A stretch of 64,000 bases of DNA from Neodontobutis hainanensis (taxonomy: Eukaryota; Chordata; Actinopteri; Gobiiformes; Odontobutidae): positions 3,148,001-3,212,000 of the forward strand of contig JALDNG010000004.1 of NCBI GenBank assembly GCA_024349245.1, given 5' to 3'. The position numbers were made by a program, and so were the translations under genes. The notes under the pieces are model-generated. The model was given only the letters and a program-made list of their open reading frames with translations, did not search any database and was not told the origin of the DNA. Positions 35,393-45,647 of the stretch are shown here, one piece after another (position 1 is the stretch's first letter; every line of letters begins with the position of its first letter).

Positions 35393-38300
35393 TCAGGTCA
35401 TGGCATGTTTTCCATACTCCAAATGTTCACATGGTTCTCTATTATTGAGGTGCCCACAGACATGCAAGGACAGGACAGAAGCAAAATACATATTTCCATT
35501 TTTTTTTTTTAAATCAACATTACTTTTTCCTAGACAAGATAGGTTGGATAGGTCTGATTGGAGTATTATAAGGCAGTTACACAGTTATTGGGTCTTGAAG
35601 TATATCTATAAACAGTATGTATTCAAGACTTAAAAGTTGTATAGTTGTCATGCCATTACCCTTGAGCAACCAGTGTCATCGCAAAGCAACATTTTACCAA
35701 GTTTGATAAAAAAAAGGAATAATAATACTTTTAATAGGTAACACAAAAAACCACAGCACTCTGAAGGATTCATAAAGGACATTTTACTCTGAGCTGTCAA
35801 AGAAACATGTTAGTCACTGTAGACATCCAAGTTTTATCAGGAGCACTGAGGTTAGCATAGTAACAGCCTTAAGGTACATTTATTTCATTGTTTTCTATTC
35901 ATAACAATACAGCTCACACAATACAAAGGAGCGACTACAGAACATTTGAGAAAAAGGCAGGGTATTTGTCACATTTGGATAATTGTATACAATAAAACAA
36001 ACAGGAAGAGTTTGCACGGTGCACTGGCCCACATCTACTCAACCAGCCACATACTCAACCAATCGTTTCAGAGACCGATGACATTTACAGTGAGAAATCT
36101 ACATTAAAAGGCGTGTACACGACCAAAACCTTTTGACATTTATTAGATGATGATCTGACAGCTTCACTGCCACATTAGAGCCTTGTAATTATGTAATTAA
36201 AATGATTAAGCGGAGACATTGTTTGTAGTTATCCACACCTTTTTAGTGCAACCCAGCCACAGATGATTACTTCTAGTGTAGTTGAAGGCAGAGTTATAGG
36301 CCATAAGAGTGATTTAACATGACAGACTGTTGTGCATGCATTCAATAAGAGGAAGGAGGAGGAGAAAAGTGTTCTGCTCTCTGCTTATAGTATGTACGCA
36401 CAATTTAACCTGGCTTATCTCTGCAGGATTTCACATCTCCCTGCCGTTTCTCCCTTCAAACGCACAGACAAACACAAAAAGGGCAATACTTACACAAAAT
36501 CCCACAACAGGTTCTAGTTGCGGTGAGTGTTAGACTTCCCTCCAGCAGAGCACAGGAGAGTGAGAGACGGGGAGCGGGAGCAGAGGAGCAGAGAGGACGA
36601 CACACTGCTGCATTGCAGTAGCACGGCCAACAAATGTTAGTACTTTCAAAAACTGGGCCCTGTTTACTGTGACGATCCTGTCTGACAGCTATATAACGGT
36701 CCATTCCCTGGTGAAGATAATCAGGTATGACCCAGTGGAGGAAGAAGGACACTTGGTCAGATACATTATGGCCTCTTTATCGGCCTATAAGTCTCCGTAC
36801 GTGTCTCAGTGGCATTTATCTTCCCCTTCACTCTAGGGATAATAATGCACAAGCAAAAGAGGATGCAGAGATGCGTTGATGTGCTTTATGGGCTATCTGT
36901 CGCTCTAAGCGTCGCAGTGCTTTCAACCTCAATGAAATGTGTTTTAATCTTGTCGGGGGCGATTTGAATGTGGGGGGGGGGTAATGATAACTTTATTTGT
37001 ACCGTGCTCATTGTCAAACTAAGTTTACGCAGCGCTGTGAGCGGGGAATAAAAGGACAGACTCAAGGTTAGACGAGTAACGAAGGAGACAGTGGCTGCAA
37101 ATAAAAGATGAGGATTTTATAATACAGCGTTTTTAAGAGAAAAGACAATGCCAAATAAGACCACAGTTCATCTTTTTCACACACGACAGAGGCATTCAAA
37201 TGTTGTTTACTACCGCGCGGCTCGAGAAACAGCATCACTAAAGGCGATACTTTTAAAAAAAAAAAACAAGCCAAGTCATAAGTATTCTCTGTAATCTAGA
37301 CCAACTTCATGCTGCATTGCTGCGAGACAGAGAGGGAGAGAGACGGCAGACAGATGGAGGTGGAGGGAAGGGCAAAGCTTCGGGGACACTGCTGCATGCC
37401 TCCAGCCAGCCGACCAGTCAGTCATTCATCCAACCAACCAGCCGGTACCGAAAGGCCTGCAAATGGATGAAGAGACAGGCAGCGAGACAGACGCTGAGCT
37501 ACACAGACAGTGCTGTTGCTGCAAAGTGGTGCAGTGTCACACTTTCTGTCTGTGCTCGTATCCATTTCATCATCACTTTTTTTCTCACGCACTGCACTTT
37601 TTCTAAACTGTTCTTTACATTTGTTTTTGTAGAACATTTTGACATATATGATGGTTTGTGATGTATTTTTTTTAAGCTCAGTTGGGCATGCTGTTGTCTA
37701 GAAACACATCCAGTGGAAATATGTCAGATGATGTCTTATCCAGCAGTGCTCACTTTGTCTGAAGTGGGATGGAACAAAAAGTATTGCCACTTGAAATAAG
37801 GGGCTCTAAATGTGTTTTTTCTGATAGATAACTACTAACATTTCCTTAGTCTTACATGGTTTTCTCCTCGTTCTGAGAAGTTATGAGGTATTGAGGTTTT
37901 AAAGTCTGACATTATAATGAACAAAAAATACATGTATTAATCTACTTTCTTTAAGATAAAAAGGTCAGAAATGCATGAAACTCTAAAATAGGTTATCAAA
38001 GAATAAAAATATGTAAATGTCTGAGGTGAAAACACACTATGAACCATTTCGTACACTATGTTCGGCTGTAACTGTTGGTTCAAAATATCTTCAGCCAGTT
38101 GTCATTATCAGAGAAATGTAGATTACCTTAGCACTGGCACTGACTCTTTTACAGATGGTAACTGTCCAGACAGTCCTCTTTGAACATAGCACACATTGCA
38201 AAAATGTGTTGCAATAAGGTTCTGTGATGCTCTCTTCCAGATGCCTCTGAGCCAAGATCAATGCTCAAGTGCACTCCTGGAGCCTATAACACGTGGCTTT

Positions 38301-41300
38301 GGACCTTATAGTCTGTCTTTGAAAAAAACACTCACTATTCTTTTTAAGCCACTCTTTCCTGTTAACATTTCAGCTTTTCATTTTTCCTTTGACTTCCTTT
38401 TCTGTTCCACAGTGTTGACTGAAGAAATGCTGACTTTAAAGAGGACTTCATTTGCATCTGCTCAAATTCATTTGTTAACTCCAAAGCTTTACTGCAATAG
38501 CTTCCAGCACTTTTCCAAGAAGCCTATGAAAACTAAAGACTAAACTATTTAATATGTACATAAATTTACTTAAATGTAAAGTGGTTGTTTTGTATATATA
38601 CACTTTTTTCTCTTTGTGGTATTTGTGTTAAGTGTTCATATTTCTTCAACATCTCCACTAGACTTGAATGATATTGTAGACGTTTTAAGAACAGAAGATG
38701 GATGGATAATAAAATGCTTCGTTTTAGAGATTTTATTGCACAATGACCAAAGGGCCAAACTACCAGCCTCCACAATCAGGATTTAAAAATAAAGTAACAT
38801 TATCCCAGTTATTACAGTCCTGAGAAAAAACTACCACCACAGACAGAAATTAAGCCCCAAAGTCCTGTACTTGTTCAAAAATGTATTGTCCTTCCAGTTT
38901 AGTTTTGGCTCTCTTTGACCAATCACAATGCCGATGTGTTACTCAAGTGTGAGGGAAAGTCACACTTAAAAGTTCAGCTAAGACACTGAAACTAAGCAGT
39001 TTATGTCCCTGTTTTTAAACACAACATAAACTCTGCATATTCGGGATACATTAAAATAAAGGCATTAAAACATATTGGTTTGGTTTAGGTCCCCCACAAA
39101 ACGTCAGCTTGTCCTGCATGCTAGATAACACGACAGCAGGTTATATAAAAAAAAAAAACAGTAACAATAACTGCATCTTTATGGCCAATTAAACATAAAC
39201 CTGTCAAAATGTCTTTACTACTTGTGCATGTTATTTATAGTCCACTCTGTAAATAAGCACGGATATTCAACCGACAACACTGAACAAGAGTAATAATCCA
39301 AAAGTTATGAAAATAACCCAAACACGTTACTTTTGTTGTGGTAACAGCATTATGTAATCTTTAAAAAAATACTTAGTGAATACTTTTTTTCTCAACGCTG
39401 CCTCTGTGTTTGAAACGTGTCTTATTCAGAGATGAGACTTCAACCATTACAAAAGCGTTCTTCAGACAATAGTCTCAAGACCAGTCTCGAGTATTATAAC
39501 ACCACCACTCCCTGACATTTTCTTTGGGCTCCCTCTTTCTCATTTCTCTTCTTCACTTTCCACTAAAAAGTACCCTCCTCATTTGCCGTCTCGTCTCCTG
39601 AAGCCTGTTATTCCAGTCTGCCGTCCGTCTCCTCTTTTTTCCCCCTCGTGTCCCGTCTTTTTCCTCCTCCTCTCTACTTCAGAAAGCCGCTCTCATCTTG
39701 TCTGCTAAAATACTTTGGTCTCGGCGCTCTTCTCTCAGGGCAGAGATCAACCACAGCCCATTTCACACATGACAGAGTGTGCTGTATGCCGGTGATGTAT
39801 GTCTATGCAGCGGGTGGTGGCGCTGCTGATGGGTAGCGATGGAGATAGGGTAATGAGCAGGGAGCCCTCTGTGTAGATGGAGAAAGTGTCTATCCGAATT
39901 TCAATTCAGTCTGCCAAGTAACGCATTGAGATTCCACTCATACCTTCATAAATATTCTCAACAAAAAAAAGAGGGATTCAAGATTTTTTTTAACTCTCCC
40001 TTCTGACTGGATTGAAGCACCAGACAAAACAGGCACATATCGATTTGCTCATTTAACCTGGAAACAAATTAAATGTCTCCAGGAAATGTTGTTATGGTCT
40101 CTGTGAATCCCAGGCAGATTAAATACATCTAAACATGTTTTCTCATTTTCTCTGACCTGGGATTTATGAGCTTTCTCTGAAAAGACAGGTTAGGGTGGTG
40201 GATGGGACATACAAACCAGGATTTTACCCAAGAACAGTTGATGTGTGGTTAGTTTTAAGCAAGTTTGTAGAAAATGGTAGTATTTAGAATATAAACCATT
40301 TATACTAAAAAAAATGTAGTAATCTGGATAATTTAACAAATTCTATTCAACTTCATTCAAAATATTAACCACTACCTACATCTGCTACATCAAATCTGTG
40401 TTTAGGACACAACACACTTTTACAATGTGCTGCCAAAACCAAGAATGAAACATCAAGAATGTATGGCCTGTCTCTGACTTCCAATCCATCAAAAGTACAG
40501 AAAAGTTGCATCTTGGGTCAGCTATGTGTTAGCTACTTTAGCCTAAGTGCTTGAAGGCACTCAGCATTGTCAACGCATTTGTCTGTAACTTGTAAAATTT
40601 GCAGGAATTTTCTATATAATAATAATTTAAAGTCAGTATATTCAGGTTAAAAACATAGCATGGAAGTTCATGCCTTAAAACTCCTTCCTCTAGCTTCTAA
40701 ATGCACAATCTTTTCTCTTACAGGCCCTGTATTGTAGATGGGGCTCTTTTTCTTAAACTCATTGGTACTCCACATATTTCAAACGTTTGTGGAGTGGTTT
40801 GGTTTGGGAAAGAGGATTGAAGCAAAAGAAGAGAAACACGACATCCGTTATAGACAGGGTTACACTGCTCAATCACACATGAATCGGTTTTGCTACAGAG
40901 CCAAAAACACTCGTATATGTTTCAAACGGTGGTGAATGGGAGATGTCAGTATTCAACTTTGATTGGTTTTGTTCGTGACTAGTGCAAAGACAAGTCTGGA
41001 GTAACAAAGAGAGAGCGAAGCATGAATTCACTCAGGTCTTTTCAAAACCCAGCCGTCCTTGACCTCTCATCTGTAGCTGCAACACGCTACTACACTGAAT
41101 AGGTTTCTACTTTCATCTTGAACTTTTGTCACGTCTGAGATCGGTCCTGGGTGTGCTCTCTGCAAGTTTTAAAGACATGAGAACTATTTCATTATGCTTC
41201 AGCGAGCCGAGATCTTCAACTTAAGACTGTTTCGAAGCTGGGAGTTGTAGGTTTAGCAGGCAGCACTGAAGGACTGAGCCGTGTTTTGGGGCAGCTCAAA

Positions 41301-41760
41301 CTGCATAATGAAGCTGTCGACCGCATGGGGCTTGGAGTTGAATAGATTCTTTAAACACGGCTTGTATGCAGGATCAGGTTGGACTATAGACACGTTTTTA
41401 TTTTAAGACAGTGGAAATATATGGTTGAGTTGAATTGACATGTTAATTGTATTTGACTGCTGCTGTTGATGGAGTTTGTTCTGCCTATTTTTATGCCGTT
41501 CATGAATAAAGTTACCTGAATAGTATGTATTGTCAAATTGTTTTAATAGTAATATGACAAACAATAAATGACAGTGTTCCCTGCAGCACTGTAAAGTTTA
41601 AAGTTGACTTTCACCCACAAAATTTGACCATAGTTACATGTACTTACATTTAGCAAACATAGAAATATTTTTTCCACAGTACCATTTATAGCCTTATCAC
41701 GGTTATTTTGTGTTGATCCTAGATAAACTTTTCAGCATTTAAGGGTGAGATACACCATTG
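35393..41760. other. 6.4-kb stretch without a gene
   Basis: Features are limited to a run of ten G at about 36972-36981, a GA-rich then ccaacc-rich tract at 37320-37450, gaagatggatggata near 38694 (a possible bare LINE tail), and a pyrimidine-rich tract ending in cttcag at 39525-39680. The 114-115-codon frames at 37317 and 38196 have no recognisable domain. Confidence 0.5.
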
Positions 41761-41965
41761 GTAACACTTTAGAGTAGGGGGCACATTGTATTATGAATTC
41801 ATGCATAACTCATGCGTACATGTGTTAAAAAGTCCAGGAATCACCAGGAATTATCATGTTTTCATCAGATTTTCATCCTAACCTTAACCCTTACCCTATC
41901 TTTAACTTGCATGTACTCATGTATGAGAATTCATGACAAAATGTGCCCCTAATCTAAAGTGTTAT
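41761..41965. mobile_element. ~205-bp MITE with long terminal inverted repeats
   Basis: The left arm gtaacactttagagtagggg, gcacattgtattatgaattc pairs with the right arm, which in reverse reads ataacactttagattagggg, cacattttgtcatgaattct. The arms stay similar for about 60 bases, so almost the whole element can fold back. There is no coding sequence. Target duplication is unclear. It resembles the widespread fish repeats starting GGTAACACTTTA. Confidence 0.8.
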
Positions 41966-42270
41966 AATATAATTCGAGTGAATCTGAAGCTCAAAAATAA
42001 GTACAATTAGTACTTATAATTGACTACACTGACTACACATACAACTAAGTACAATACATTATACATACAAGCACTTTTATCGTCTTAATTTACAGTAAAA
42101 TGTTTCCAAACACAATACCTCAGAGAAAAGACAACACTATTTTTACATGTTAAATACAAAGTCCCAGAATCAAAAATGGCTGTCCATATGACACAAAACG
42201 TAAAAAAAAATAATTATTCTGGCCAAGTTTTCCTAATCAAACCAAAAGTCCTTTAAATTTTGAGAAAAAC

Positions 42271-42282
42271 ATATCTAAACTT
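42271..42282 (+). repeat. Left target-site duplication of the Rex3-like element
   Basis: The 12 bases atatctaaactt lie just before the element and recur exactly at 45636-45647, just after its GATG tail. The bases beyond differ on each side, as expected for a target-site duplication made by non-LTR retrotransposition. Confidence 0.9.
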
Positions 42283-42291
42283 CCTATCTAA

Positions 42292-42328
42292 CCCCTCCTT
42301 GAACCGCCACCTTATCGTGGTGGAGGGG
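42292..42328 (+). other. Stable nested hairpin at the 5' end of the LINE, possibly a self-cleaving ribozyme core
   Basis: The 7 bases cccctcc (42292-42298) pair perfectly with ggagggg (42322-42328). Inside them ccac (42307-42310) pairs with gtgg (42317-42320) around a short loop. A 7-bp outer helix enclosing a short inner hairpin at the 5' end of a non-LTR element resembles the P1/P3 part of HDV-like ribozymes, which are known at the 5' ends of R2 and some RTE elements. I could not place P2, P4 or the catalytic cytosine with confidence. The hairpin is therefore seen, and the ribozyme is inferred. Confidence 0.4.
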
Positions 42329-42723
42329 TTTGAGTGCCCGGATGATCCTAGGAGCTATGTTGTCGGGGGCTATATGCCCCTGGCAGGGTCTCCCAAGGCA
42401 AACAGGTCCTAGGTGACGGGCCAGACAAAGCGCGGTTCAGAACCCTTTATGGAAAGTTTAATATCGAGGACCGTTACGTCGCCCGGTATGGCGCAACCGG
42501 GGCCCCGCCCTGGAGCCAGGCCCGGGGTTGGGGCTCATATGCGAGCGCCTGGTGGCCGGGTCTTTCCCCACGGGGCCCGGCCGGGCTCAGCCCGAAAGAG
42601 CGACGTGGGACCGACCTCCTGTGGGCCCACCACCTGCAGGAGGAACCGTAAGGGGCCGGTGCAATGTGGATTGGGTGGCAGTCGAAGGCAGGAGCCTCGG
42701 CGGCCCAATCCCGGACACAGAAT

Positions 42724-43440
42724 CTGGCTCTAGGGACATGGAATGTCACCTCCTGGCGGGTAAGGAGCCTGAGCTTGTGCGGGAGGTTGAGAGATACCGA
42801 CTAGAGATAGTCGGGCTCACCTCCACGCACAGCTTGGGCTCTGGAACCCAAATCCTCGAGAGAGGCTGGACTCTCCACTATTCTGGAGTTGCCTGCGGTG
42901 AGAGGCGGCGGGCTGGTGTGGGTTTGCTTATTGCCCCCCGGCTCAGCCGCCATGTGTTGGAGTTCACCCGGTGAACGAGAGGGTCGCTTCCCTGCGCCTT
43001 CGGGTTGGGGATAGGTCTCTCACTATTGTTTGTGCTTACGGGCCAAATGGCAGTGCAGAGTACCCGGCCTTCTTGGAGTCTCTGGGAGGGGTGCTGGAAA
43101 GTGCTCCAACCGGGGACTCCATCGTTCTACTGGGGGACTTCAACGCTCACGTGGGTAGCGACAGTGACACCTGGAGGCGTGATTGGGAGGAACGGCCCCC
43201 TGATCTGAACCAGTGGTGTTCTGTTATTGGACTTCTGTGCTAGCAACAGTTTGTCCATAACGAACACCATGTTCAAGCATAAGGGTGTCCATCAGTGCAC
43301 GTGGCACCAGGACACCTAGGCCGGAGGTCGATGATCGACTTTGTAGTTGTCTCATCTGACCTCCGACCGTATGTCTTGGACACTCGGGTGAAGAGAGGGG
43401 CGGAGCTGTCAACTGATCACCACCTGGTGGTGAGTTGGAT
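42724..43440 (+). pseudogene. Broken endonuclease (APE-like) region of the Rex3-like LINE
   Basis: The fragment starts with GTWNVTSW in one frame (about 42733-42756). It continues in a second frame with LEIVGLTSTHSLGSGT up to a stop at 42972-42974. It resumes in a third frame with a YGPNGSAEYPAF stretch and LLGDFNAHVG (D and N near 43130-43159). It shifts again near 43220, meets a stop near 43317, and restarts with SMIDFVVVSSDLRP and TDHHLVV. These are the conserved blocks of AP-endonuclease-like domains, which nick the target DNA to prime reverse transcription. The key D, N and H residues are all still visible, but at least four frame changes or stops separate them, so no working enzyme is possible. 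Confidence 0.85.
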
Positions 43441-45601
43441 CCGATGGCGGGGAGAAGGTCGGACAGACTTGGCAGACCCAAAGCGTGCTGTGAGGGTCTG
43501 TTGGGAGCGTTTGGCGAGTCCCTGTCAGAGAGATCTTCAACTCCCACCTCCGACAGAGCTTCGACCAGATTCCGAGGAGACTGGAGACATTGAGTCCGAG
43601 TGGACCATGTTCTCCACCTCCATTGTCGACGCAGCCACTCGGCTGTGGCCGCAAAGTCTCCGGTGCCTGTCGTGGCGGCAATCCCGAACCCGGTGGTGGA
43701 CACCGGAAGTAAGGGAGGCCGTCAAGCTGAAGAAGGAGACCTATCGAGCCTGGTTGGCTTGTGGGACTCCTGAGGCAGCTGATAGGTACCGGCAGGCCAA
43801 GCGAGCTGCAGCACGGGTGGTTGTGGAGGCAAAACTCGGGTCTGGGAGGAGTTCGGTGAGGCCATGGAAAAGACTATCGGTCGGCCTCGAAGAAATTCTG
43901 GCAAACCGTCCGGCGCCTCAGGAGGGGAAGCAGTGCCCTGCCAACACTGTTTACAGTGGAGGTGGGAATCTGCTGACCTCAACTGGGGATATTGTTGGAC
44001 GGTGGAAGGAATACTGAGGATCTCCTCAACCCCACCGTCACGTCTTCCACTGAGGAAGCAGAGGCCGAGGGCTCGGAGGTGGACTCGTCCATCACTCGGG
44101 CTGAAGTCACTGAGGTAGTTGGGAAGCTCCTAGGTGGCAAGGCACCGGGGGTGGATGAGGTACGCCCTGAGTACCTCAAGTCTCTGGATGTTGTGGGGCT
44201 GTCTTGGCTGACACGCCTCTGCAACATCGCGTGGCGTTTGGGGACAGTACCTCTGGACTGGCAGACCGGGGTGGTGGTCCCCCTTTTTAAGAAGGGGGAC
44301 CGGAGGGTGTGTTCCAACTACAGAGGATCACACTCCTCAGCCTCCCGGGAAAGTCTATGCCAGGGTACTGGAGAGGAGAATGCGGCCGATAGTCGAACCT
44401 CAGATCCAGGAGGAACAATGCGGTTTCGTCCCGGTCGTGGAACACTGGACCAGCTCTATACCCTCTCCAGGGTGCTGGAGGGATTATGGGAGTTTGCCCA
44501 ACCAGTCCACATGTGCTTTGTGGATCTGGAGAAGGCATTCGACTGTGTCCTCGCGGTGCCCTGTGGGGGGTGCTCTGGGAGTATGGAGTCCGGGGCCCTT
44601 TGCTAAGGGCTGTCCGGTCCCTGTACGACCGGAGCAGGAGCTTGGTTCGCATTGCCGGCAGTAAGTCAGACCTGTTCCCGGTGAATGTTGGACTCCGGCA
44701 GGGCTGCCCTTTGTCACCGGTCCTGTTCATTATCTTTATGGACAGGATTTCTAGGCGCAGCCAGGGGCCGGAGGGAGTCTGGTTTGGGGACCACAGGATT
44801 TCATCTCTGCTTTTTGCAGATGATGTTGTCCTGTTGGCTCCATCAAGCCAGGACCTTCAATGTTCACTGGGGCGGTTTGCAGCCGAGTGTGAAGCGGCTG
44901 GGATGAGGATCAGCACCTCCAAGTCTGAGACCATGGTTCTCAGTCGGAAAAGGGTGGCTTGCCCCCTCCAGGTTGGTGGAGAGCTCCTGCCTCAAGTGGA
45001 GGAGTTTAAGTATCTCGGGGTCTTGTTCACGAGTGAGGGAAGGAAGGAGCGTGAGATCGACAGACGGATCGGTGCAGCTTCTGCAGTAATGCGGTCGATG
45101 TACCGGTCTGTCGTGGTGAAGAAGGAGCTGAGCTGTAAGGCAAAGCTCTCGATTTACCAGTCGATCTACGTTCCTACTCTCACCTATGGTCATGAGCTTT
45201 GGGTCATGACCGAAAGAACAAGATCCCGGATACAGGCGGCCGAAATGAGCTTTCTCCGCAGAGTGGCGGGGCGCTCCCTTAGAGATAGGGTGAGGAGCTC
45301 GGTCACTCGGGAGGAGCTCAAAGTAGAGCCGCTGCTCCTTCACATCGAGAGGAGCCAGCTGAGGTGGCTCGGGCATCTGTTTCGGATGCCTCCCGGACGC
45401 CTCCCTAGGGAGGTGTTCCGGGCATGTCCCACCGGGAGGAGACCTCGGGGAAGACCTAGGACACGCTGGAGGGACTATGTCTCTCGGCTGGCCTGGGAAC
45501 GCCTCGGTTTCCCCCCGGAAGAGCTGGAGGAAGTGTCTGGGGAGAGGGAAGTCTGGGCTTCTCTGCTTAGACTGCTGCCCCCGCGACCCGGCCCCGGATA
45601 A
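43440..45601 (+). pseudogene. Broken reverse transcriptase and C-terminal region of the Rex3-like LINE
   Basis: The linker is open in one frame to a stop at about 44017. The frame then changes and continues through GKAPGVDEVRPEYLKSL and VVVPLFKKGDRRVCSNYRG. It shifts after 44330 and returns for GRGTLDQLYTLSRVLEG and motif A FVDLEKAFD (44517-44543). It shifts once more into a 3' frame open to 45601 that carries motif B LRQGCPLSP and catalytic FADD (44813-44824), then KAKLSIYQSIYVPTLTYGHE and the basic, proline-rich end typical of Rex3. The enzyme would copy element RNA at the nicked target. All catalytic aspartates remain, but at least three frameshifts break the domain. The last frame alone covers motif B to the C-terminus (about 370 codons) and is the longest clean reading frame in the window. 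Confidence 0.9.
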
Positions 45602-45607
45602 GCGGTA

Positions 45608-45635
45608 GAAGATGGATGGATGGATGGATGGATGG
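45608..45635 (+). repeat. GATG tail of the Rex3-like element
   Basis: Tandem GATG/GGAT units follow a very short 3' UTR, only a few bases after the stop codon. This tail replaces poly(A) in Rex3-type elements and abuts the right target-site duplication. Confidence 0.9.
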
Positions 45636-45647
45636 ATATCTAAACTT
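45636..45647 (+). repeat. Right target-site duplication of the Rex3-like element
   Basis: This is an exact copy of the 12 bases at 42271-42282. It directly follows the GATG/GGAT repeats, so it fixes the 3' boundary of the insertion. Confidence 0.9.

Larger units (their letters stand above)
42283..45635 (+). mobile_element. Full-length-looking Rex3-like RTE-clade non-LTR retrotransposon, inactive
   Basis: A GC-rich block about 3.35 kb long stands out from the AT-rich surroundings. It reads in order: a 5' leader with a strong hairpin, an apurinic-type endonuclease region (LGDFNAHVG near 43130, TDHHLVV near 43412), a reverse transcriptase (FVDLEKAFD at 44517-44543, LRQGCPLSP at 44693-44719, FADD at 44813-44824), a C-terminal region ending in PPRPGPG, a stop at 45599-45601, and a very short 3' end closing in GATG/GGAT repeats. 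That order, the tiny 3' UTR and the GATG tail are known traits of the teleost Rex3 group of the RTE clade. A 12-bp direct duplication flanks it, so this is a genuine target-primed insertion that kept its 5' end. The coding region changes frame several times, so this copy cannot make an intact protein. The Rex3 name comes from recognition, not a search. Confidence 0.93.

Noticed and set aside
38196..38543. 115-codon plus-strand frame
   Set aside because: No known motif and no splice or promoter context; length is plausible by chance in this much sequence.
38694..38710. gaagatggatggata as a Rex3-like insertion
   Set aside because: Only the tail-like motif is present, with no upstream LINE sequence; likely chance or a trace too short to call.
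39525..39680. Splice acceptor with polypyrimidine tract ending in cttcag
   Set aside because: The following frame has no recognisable domain and no donor partner; pyrimidine-rich tracts occur elsewhere in the window.
43224..43703. 159-codon minus-strand frame, and the 279-codon minus-strand frame at 44864-45703
   Set aside because: Both are antisense shadows of the GC-rich LINE coding region.
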